From Gymnopus androsaceus JB14 (lineage: Eukaryota > Basidiomycota > Agaricomycetes > Agaricales > Omphalotaceae): a stretch of DNA of 64,000 bases. Shown piece by piece: positions 57,248-64,000 of the stretch (position 1 is the stretch's first letter; each line of letters starts with the position of its first letter). Both the position numbers and the translations under genes were made by a program. The notes below the pieces were generated by a model. That model did no database searches. It saw only the letters and a list, made by a program, of their open reading frames with translations, and was not told where the DNA came from. The DNA is taken from contig ML769416.1 in NCBI GenBank assembly GCA_009733575.1, positions 291,999 to 355,998 on the forward strand, written 5' to 3'.

Positions 57248-59634
57248 ATGTCACTCACTAGCTTTGTTCCATCACCAGCACCTTATATACATTTACCTTA
57301 CCAATCTAATATGTACAATTACCTACTGCAGCCACAGACCAACCAGGATCCCCAGGTGCCGAGTTGCCCCCCAACTGTAATGGTACAACAGTACGACACA
57401 CGCATCCAACATCCCCAGCCCTACATTCTCTATGCTACTGCTCAATTAGTGACCATAGGAGAGGATGCTACGATTGCTGGTCAATTTGACCTTCATACCC
57501 AGTTCATACTACCAGTAACTGGAAATCCCGCACCGAATGCAATGCATTCTGGAGTCGTGCCCCAACCACTGGTGCACCCTCCTGGAGTTGCACAACAACT
57601 GCCAGTGCACACAGGACACATGCAATATGCATACCCGGTACAGGGACCACAAGGACCACCCCAGGATCCCAACTATGCCTACCCAAACTTGTATGATCCC
57701 TTACTTGCTCCTCCATCTCACACCGCCTACAACTACACACCATATGCCGATGAGTCCAAAGTCAAACTCTTCTTGTCAATTATGAGCGCGTTTACTTCAA
57801 CTATTGATAATGACACTGCTTTACGCAACCAACAGAACTGGCTGCATTGGCATGATGCTGTACTCCAAGCTTTAGTGGATGGGGGTGTCATCAGTCATAT
57901 ATGTGATGAACCCCTTCCTGGTGCTGAACGTACGGAGTACAACACTCCACTTTATTGCCCTCATCTCAGTCTGAATCCACATCCTGCAGAGATTGAGGTG
58001 CATTGAGTTTGGGACAGAAACAATGCTTGGGCTTCCTCCATTCTGACTGCTTGTCTACATGAGGATGCTCAAGGGCTCCTGGGTCTGGTCATTGATCCAA
58101 ACAGACATCACCGCACAGCTCGAGAGATGTATGACAGCTTATGCCTAGGATGCCAGGCAGCACCTGATTACACTAACTGCCTCCGCATCCAGGATGAGAT
58201 CCTGTCTACTTGAATTATAAACAGTGATATTAGCAAATTCATCCAGACTTGGTCCTCTGGCATCACCCAACTCCGGGGTTACAATGACAACATACCTTGG
58301 CCCACTGTCCTCACTCGCTTCATCCAATGTTCATCAGCAAAAAGGGGTTAAACCTATGATGACCTAGGGAACCTAGGCTACCCTGGTCACCCTGGTCACC
58401 CTGGTCACCTTGGGTCTTCCAGGCTACCCCAGGCTACCTTAGGCTACCTCAGGCTACCTCAGGTTCCTCAGGTTAGCTCAGGTTTACTCAGGTTTTCTCA
58501 GGTTGCCTCAGGTTGCCTCAAATTCCCAAAGTTTATCCCTAAATCCTAGGCAACCTAGGTGACCTCAAAGAAACTGAGGCAGTCTAGGCAACCCAGGTGG
58601 CCTAGGAGACCTAGGTATCCTTAGGTTCCCTTAAGTCTCTTTAGGTCATTGTGGGTCAACCTAAAGTCAGCCCTGGGCCCAGACCATTTTTCCTGATGTT
58701 TCCCTAATGGCAGCCACTATGCTATTGCGGCTGACAAATGCCAAGAAGCCCTTGACTTCCCTGGTGCTGTACCTTCATGTGAAATGTTTGACACATTTGT
58801 GCAGAAGCTTGTTCAGGCAGAAATGCTAACCAAATTAAGTAATGTGTATTGCCAGAGAACAGAATGGCCATCAACAACAGCAACCCCAGGGAACACGCAA
58901 TACTTGTCGAGGCTACCGGGGAAATGGGGGTGGAAATGGGGGTGGAAACAGAGGTGGAAGTGGTGGTGGAAACAACAATACAAATGATTCGAAGCAGGGA
59001 ACTATGACTACAACTGCAACTTCTACTACAGTCAACCATACAAACACTTCCGGTACACATCCCACAGCCATGGCTAGTATTAAAGAACCCACTACATTAC
59101 CAGATGTAAATCTTGATAGCAATTCTGCTCCATTGGGAGCTTCCAATATCATCAACAGTCAAGTCTATTCTGCTCAAACATTTGAGTCTTTTTCTGCGCT
59201 CTCTGCAGACCTCCACCCAGAGACCTTGCAGCCCATCGAATTGGTTGACCTGGTTGCTTTTGCTATGATAATGCAAAGTACACCAACACCACTCGACTCT
59301 GCTTGCACCCACCAGATAGTGAAAGATAGACATTTCTTCTTTATGTATGATACTGATGGTGCTATTGATGTGACTATGGCCAATGCTAGCAGACTCTCCA
59401 CACGTGCGTCAGGTACTTGCTACTTTAAATCTCCAATAGAGGGGATGGACAAATTCCTTATACTGGAAATGTTTGATTGTCTTTATGCTCCCAATGCCCT
59501 GGTCAATCTCATCTCTACTGGAGCCCTCTTGGAGAAAAAGTTTAGCTTGTATATGGCACATGACAGTGTTCATGTATACATACCAAATACACCACACTTT
59601 TTTGTGGCAGTGGATCTTCTACACTGGCTCTGTC
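57248..59634 (+). pseudogene. Ty1/Copia gag-protease remnant
   Basis: A gag-like frame runs from 57248 (SKVKLFLSIMSAFTSTIDND, NQQNWLHWHDAVLQALVDGG) with TGA stops at 58004 and 58211 but continuing similarity (SSILTACLHEDAQGLLGLVI, REMYDSLCLGCQAAPDY). It is split by a MITE (58332-58695) and resumes in frame FPNGSHYAIAADKCQEALDF. After a frame change near 58845 a Gly/Asn-rich linker leads to the protease: PTPLDSACTHQIVKDRHFFF, the D-S-G-A-T-H block of Copia proteases with DSAC instead of DSGA. LYAPNALVNLISTGALLEKK follows, its usual strand. The rest is interrupted by an LTR at 59635. Integrase and RT are not in the window. Confidence 0.8.
58332..58695. mobile_element. 364-bp MITE inside the Copia gag, 5-bp target
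   Basis: ATGTT flanks both sides (58327-58331 and 58696-58700). Ends are short inverted repeats, CATCAGCAAAAA and CAGGAAAAA for the right end. Inside are dozens of tandem-like CAGGCTACCT / CCTCAGGTT / CCTAGG words on both strands. Removal with one ATGTT restores the gag frame (IQC then FPNGSHYA). Confidence 0.8.
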
Positions 59635-60168
59635 TGTTAGGATTGTGCAAGAACCGAGACTAGCCGAGGGTTCCCGAATGGAACCGAGGTTACCGAAGCT
59701 TCGGCTAGCGACTGGAAGGTGATGGACATTAGTGAAGCTATTAGCAACACCCTCGCCACGCTGTAATGTCCGATGAGGAAGAGTGAAGTTTAGCGAGACA
59801 AGATTTGTGGACGTTGGCAAGCCAACGGTCGACCGAGACAATACTGAGACAAACAGAAGTTACTTCCAAGAGGATATGGTGTATCCAAGATGATATTTAA
59901 ACTAAGGTATGACAATTGAGTATAACTACTTATATACTATATTGACCGTTGGACCCAAGTAGGTAAAAGACAATAAGTATGTGACACTGGATCATTCGGC
60001 ATATAAATATGGAAAGCATATTTAGTTAAAAGACAAAAAGATAATATAAACAAAAGAACAATAAGGTGGCCAAGTATGTCCGAGATATAATTGGCCGATA
60101 GTTACCGAGCCGTTGCGCGGAAGTGTTCGGTGGCAAGCCGAAGCGCCTCGGCTCGCATGGATATAACA
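59635..60168 (-). mobile_element. 534-bp LTR (3' LTR of a minus-strand LTR retrotransposon)
   Basis: On the minus strand it begins TGTTATATCCATGCGAGCCG and ends CACAATCCTAACA, the TG...CA borders with TGTTA/TAACA inverted repeats. Immediately upstream on the minus strand is the purine run TAAGAGGGGGATAC, a polypurine tract, so this is a 3' LTR rather than a solo LTR or a 5' LTR. It is inserted in the Copia protease remnant. A Gypsy-type origin is plausible from the PPT and the CC-Zn gene behind it but not shown. Confidence 0.7.
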
Positions 60169-60456
60169 GTATCCCCCTCTTAGGCCTGAGCCCTCGAAGG
60201 CCTAAGAATTGGATCCGTGGTCATCCATAATGCTGAGCGAATACTGTCCGTCTGTTTGGTAGACCTAAAATTAAATTTTTGAATTGTGTGATAAGTTCCA
60301 TGATTTGATCGGCCATCAATAATTGTGAAAACAAAAAGGAAAACCAAAGTCCTCGTTTGGCGGACAATGGTTTCCATCACGTCAAGGCCCGTGCGTCGTT
60401 CCTGACGGTTATATAAGGGGGCTTTTGGACTTTATGAAATCTACTTTTTCCCCACT

Positions 60457-61344
60457 ATGTCGCCTACTGTCACCACCACCAAAACCACTACCAAGCTCAT
60501 CGCCGAGATGGCTGCCACTCTCGAGATGCTGAAACAGAAGGAAGCTGAGGAGAAAGCTCGGGAGGAAGCTGAGAAGCGGGAGAGGGAAGAAGCGGAGCGA
60601 AAGGCGGAAGAACAACAGAAGGCAAAAGCAGAAGCAGCTTGCAAGGAAAAGGAGAGACAGGAAGCTGAGTGCAAGGCCCGGGAGAAGCGAGACGAGGCCA
60701 AAAGGAAGGTGCAAGTGAAGACGAAGCGCCAGGGTGCCAATCAGGTGCCTGAGGCCGAGGCAAAGAAGAAGAAGGAAATGGAGGAAAGAAGGAAAAAGTT
60801 GGTGGCGGCTGCTGACCATTGTGTCTCGGCTCCGAATTTGGTGGCATCTACTATGGTCAACACTCATCCACCCAAAGTAAGTTTCCTTCCTTGATTTCTT
60901 TTATTTTTTCTAACTTCTTTTTAGAAAATCAAGAAATCAAAGGAGGTTGTCCATTCCGAGGACAATGAAAAGGCAGAGCCAAAGACAAAGCGTACGGCGG
61001 TGAAAAGGAAGCGGGTACGTCGCGACTGTTTCATTTCTGATTTTTTGTTCACTTCTGATGTCTAGGAAGCGGCGGGTGGAGACCCTTCCGACTCTGATCC
61101 TGATGCCAATGGGAGCAATGACAATGCAGAGGATGATGACAAGTCAGCGCCGAAGAAGCCAAAGATGGAGGTTTGCAAGCATTGTACCATCTGGAAGGAG
61201 GCTTGTGTCCCGGCATTGGGGTTGTCGTTGGTCTGCGCTCGGTGTAAGCAAGCAAAGGTTGCATGTAGCCTGTCGGGGAAGCCAAAGAAGAAGGGAGAAT
61301 CAGAGGTGGGCAACCTCCCGAGTGCACCTGTAGCAGCTACCTGA
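60457..61344 (+). CDS. Coiled-coil protein with CxxC zinc-cluster-like tail
   Basis: Three exons: 60457-60876, 60925-61014, 61066-61344 (phase 0 throughout). Residues about 15-115 are an Lys/Glu/Arg/Ala-rich coiled coil (LEMLKQKEAEEKAREEAEKR). The end carries MEVCKHCTIWKEACVP and CARCKQAKVACSLSGK, six cysteines arranged like a small zinc-binding or Zn2Cys6-like cluster. A TATATAAGG box lies about 50 bp before the start. The gene lies on the plus strand between the PPT/3' LTR and the interior of a minus-strand retroelement, i.e. antisense to it. Its last codons run into a palindromic insertion at about 61313, so the natural C-terminus may be lost. Function unknown; nucleic-acid binding is inferred. 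Confidence 0.6.
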
Positions 61345-61470
61345 TCACATCAGCCTTGGTGAACTGCCCAAGGTCTGATGTGATCAGCAAGGGTAGTTGC
61401 CCAAGGCCTGGGATATGGGGCAGCTGGCAGGGCTACAATCCCTTGGGCAAATACCCAAGGGGATCATCTG
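61330..61470. repeat. Palindromic cluster
   Basis: Inverted arms CTGATCACATCAGCCTTGG (61341-61359) and CCAAGGTCTGATGTGATCAG (61368-61387) are followed by a second inverted pair, TTGCCCAAGG (near 61401) and CCTTGGGCAA (near 61441). Probable MITE piece that truncates the preceding gene. Confidence 0.7.
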
Positions 61471-62385
61471 GCATATTTGTCAACACTGATAAACCGGACC
61501 ATTACAATTAAATCATTATCAATTACCGTCCTCCGTGATGAGACGGATGGGCCGGACTCCTTGCGGATCTGGCCCGGGACGGTGCATGACCCGAGTAAAA
61601 TATTGGCAGCTTAAGAATTGGAACCCTCAGCGCTTCCGATACTAGTCTCATGATCTACACATAGAAACGGGACGCGTTAACATCTTTGCCATTTGACCGA
61701 TACATATTACAGGGTGTAATTGATCTATCACACCTACTTCATGAGTAATAAACAAAAATAATCATAATAAGATAATTAGTATTATTGAATATAGCATGCG
61801 CGCCGGCAAACAGAGATCTCCGCCACTCTCACAGCTAAGCCCGGAGGATGGATAATGATGACATTTTGCTGTCGTTGTTGTAGTTGGGGTCGATACTGGG
61901 GCGGTTGGACAGGGCGTGAAACGGTTGAAGAAAGACTACTAACCCGGCAGCTTTTTCATCCAATATACTTTGAAGCGACGGGAGCCGCAGATGGCCTAGC
62001 TCTGCACAATGACAATCTATGTTGGCCTTGGCACTAGCGTTGTCTCCTTCCAAGAGTGTAAGGATTGGATTGCGGAGATTGGAGCACCTGTAGACACGAA
62101 ATTCAGTACAGTGCGATCGTCAAAAAGTACTTTAGGACAAACAACGCACTCTTGTTCCAAATCACATTAAAACATGAGCCTTGTCCCGGTCTTCATTGAC
62201 CTGTCGTACCTACACTCGTTTTGTTGTTCTCTCACATCCTGTATACCTTTCCCATTTTGCTCCAGCGATGTATGAGCAGAGAGAATGTGAGCTTCGTGTA
62301 ATTGAAGTGTAGGAGCGTGTTTTCTGTACGGTTGTGAATGGCCTGAAAGGATGGTATAAAAGGGGGGAAAAAGACTCACTGGAGC
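61471..62385. other. Intergenic, no gene supported
   Basis: Mixed AT-rich sequence, possibly further retroelement interior. Short antisense frames only. Confidence 0.35.
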
Positions 62386-62848
62386 TCAGCCGTCTGTTAG
62401 ATGGACTAAATCTCGTGACCAGTCTCTGGTTGCTACAAGCGGGCCGTTATGTGAAGCTGGGGGAGGTGCAGGTACGGCTGTCAAAGTAGAGGGAGTTGGC
62501 GTTGTAAATGGCACTGGTGCTGCTGCAGCTACTGGCGCCGTCGCAGTCGGAGCCAATGAAGCTTGATAAGGACGATACTCGTACGGCACATATTGAGGCA
62601 CGTACTGCCTCTGAGTAGTCGTATCCCGTGGCGCAACAGTGGTCGGAGTCGCATGCATTTGTCACTCTAAAGGTCAACGTGGAAGATGAACACTGAGCAT
62701 TGTTCAACACAGACTGCAGCGTAGTTTGGAAAATATCGATTAAAACGTACCTCGCCTTGTTCTCGTGCACCCATTCAAAAAATCCAACTTGCGATCCTTC
62801 TGCTGCCGAGCTATACCCCGTGTCAAGTTGCTCCCGAGTCCCTGCCAT
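62386..62848 (-). CDS. Unrecognised small Pro/Thr-rich protein (tentative)
   Basis: A first exon 62848-62751 (MAGTREQLDTGYSSAAEGSQ, GFFEWVHENKA) ends at a clear GTACGT donor. Downstream, a frame to 62386 is rich in Pro, Thr and Tyr (RQYVPQYVPYEYRPYQ, PFTTPTPSTLTAVPAPPP). The two do not join with an acceptor in the right phase that I can see; the alternative frame is Ser/Cys-rich. It may therefore be a broken gene. Confidence 0.3.
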
Positions 62849-62999
62849 AACAAGTCGCGAATCATTTGTGATTCGTGCACCTTTAAATCACTATGATGAG
62901 TTAAGTTGAACCAAGAAAAAAATCGTTGATACATTTCTATCAATCGCTGCTCCCCTTTGCCAACTTCAACTCAACCTCCCAAACCTTCCAATGCGTTGG

Positions 63000-63545
63000 A
63001 AATCCTCCCCCCTCTCCCTTGATACTCTTCAAACACTTATCCAACGTCGAAGCCTTGCAAGTCCCCAATCTTCAATCCCCCTCGCACCGTCGAATGTCCG
63101 TAGGTGGTTTTCCAGTTCGGATATTTTTATCTTTAGCTGGAGAGCTGGGCCGTTGGCTGGTTCGAGGGAGAGGACGGTTCGTAGGGTTGAGGAGGCGAGG
63201 GTTGCTGAGCCAAGAGCTAGTTGGCGAACGAGCAAGTCGGAGGAGTTTGGGGTGTTGGGGCTGATGAGTAGAGTGTGGATGCTTGTTGGCAGTCATCGAA
63301 AGCGAGTCTGAGACGTTTCATGGCCATGTAGGATTCGGCTTGGTTCGTTAGGAATGCAAATCTGAGAGAGTTCATTTCTGAACAAATAAAAAGCGCAAGT
63401 AAACATCTAAAAGAGGTCTATAAAGACTCTCTAATTGACAATGACTCACCAGAACAACCTCTGTACTTGCTCTCGTACTCCGGGAAGCAAACATGGAGTG
63501 TGGAAAAGTCATGTGGGGATATAAGAGATTGGGAAACAATGTGAA
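63000..63545 (-). pseudogene. TPR co-chaperone fragment (DNAJC7-like), frameshifted
   Basis: Minus strand: an exon ending FPEYESKYRGCSG is followed by a GTGAGT...CAG intron (about 63450-63380). The next exon reads FAFLTNQAESYMAMKRLRLA and FDDCQQAS, then the conserved block splits over frames: PKLLRLAR in one, LALGSATLASSTLRTVLSLE in another, with PANGPALQLKIKISELENHL following. The intact family reads straight through (TPR repeats of DnaJ C7-type co-chaperones in Agaricomycetes). A lost dinucleotide near 63262 and an extra C near 63245 explain the breaks. The upstream TPRs are not found. Confidence 0.6.
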
Positions 63546-64000
63546 AACCTGTAATAATGATAAATAAATTGCCTTGATACTATTTTATGAAGGCTTGAGA
63601 TCCAGAGAGCAGTAGCGGATGGCAGTCGTCGCTGAACGAAAGCAAGAAGGTAGCGTGAGAACGCGTTGGACAACGGGCGCTTTGTCCATGATCATTGTTT
63701 AGCACGGCTCACCGAGTATGAAGATGATGTAGGGTAGCTCTCGGACCCACCGGATATTGTTCTTAGTGATATATCCTAGTTTTTGCGTGAAAACGGCGTA
63801 AATATTCAAGCAAAATACCCCACAGTATGATTAGATTGCACAAATATGTCAGTTCACTCAGCCTGAGAATCACTGTGCTGATACGCCGATTTTTCGGCTA
63901 AGGCTAGAACTGCGCAGAACCAATAATCCTAGGTTCTGTTAGTAACAAAACACGGTCAATAAGAGAACTATAGTGAGCCCGAGCTGATAGTTAAAATCTA
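63546..64000. other. End of window, no gene seen
   Basis: AT-rich, no supported frame. Confidence 0.35.

Noticed and set aside
60409..60867. 152-codon minus frame with many Leu/Phe, looking like membrane helices
   Set aside because: It is the antisense of a Lys/Glu-rich coiled coil, which always gives Leu/Phe/Ser codons.
1..64000. CRISPR array, rRNA, bacterial operon or virus-like cluster
   Set aside because: No regularly spaced repeats with unique spacers, no rRNA sequence and no polycistronic gene order were seen; the introns show a fungal nuclear genome.

Overview
The window is nuclear DNA of a filamentous basidiomycete, most likely a mushroom-forming Agaricomycete. The evidence is direct: genes are split by many 45-70 nt GT-AG introns, there are no operons, and several families typical of Agaricomycetes are present (F-box/LRR proteins, MARVEL-like tetraspanners, two-domain 'DDTD' membrane glycoproteins, a HAM1-like protein, and a retroelement with the Agaricomycete 'YGAGLLRF' recombinase motif). 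No rRNA, CRISPR, bacterial or viral genes were seen. Species was not determined.

Layout. 1-4.5 kb: a decayed retroelement on the minus strand (gag-like, RT, RNase H, N-terminus of a tyrosine recombinase cut by the window edge). 5.4-5.9 kb: a MITE with an 8-bp target duplication. 6.6-32.6 kb: the gene-rich core. It holds a two-domain membrane glycoprotein, scrambled OB-like fragments, a single-pass membrane protein, an F-box/LRR gene whose intron carries a nested pair of MITEs, an F-box pseudogene, an HxxxDG acyltransferase, a SAM methyltransferase, a Ser/Thr-rich sensor-like membrane protein, a secreted GH28 pectinase, a second F-box gene with a frameshifted tail, an NmrA-like oxidoreductase and a transaldolase-like gene with a probable GC-AG intron.

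33.6-56.4 kb: a segmental duplication. Three MARVEL genes (each 5 exons, 222-225 aa) are each followed by a convergent HAM1-like gene. The third HAM1-like copy is long; the first two are deletion-ridden pseudogenes. The third unit also contains a Sti1-like TPR gene and shares a 120-bp block and a transposon fragment, in the same order, with unit 2. Inserted MITEs can be delimited to the base because paralogous or reading-frame-restoring empty sites exist.

56.4-64 kb: a decayed Copia gag/protease interrupted by a MITE and by an LTR, then a coiled-coil/CxxC gene lying antisense behind that LTR, and finally a frameshifted TPR co-chaperone fragment.

Functionally the region mixes housekeeping metabolism (transaldolase, methyltransferase), plant-wall degradation (GH28) and surface proteins with fast-evolving F-box and transposon debris. 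Nothing indicates a single pathway cluster. Exon boundaries come from splice consensus and phase checks by eye; those I call exact keep an open frame whose total length divides by three.
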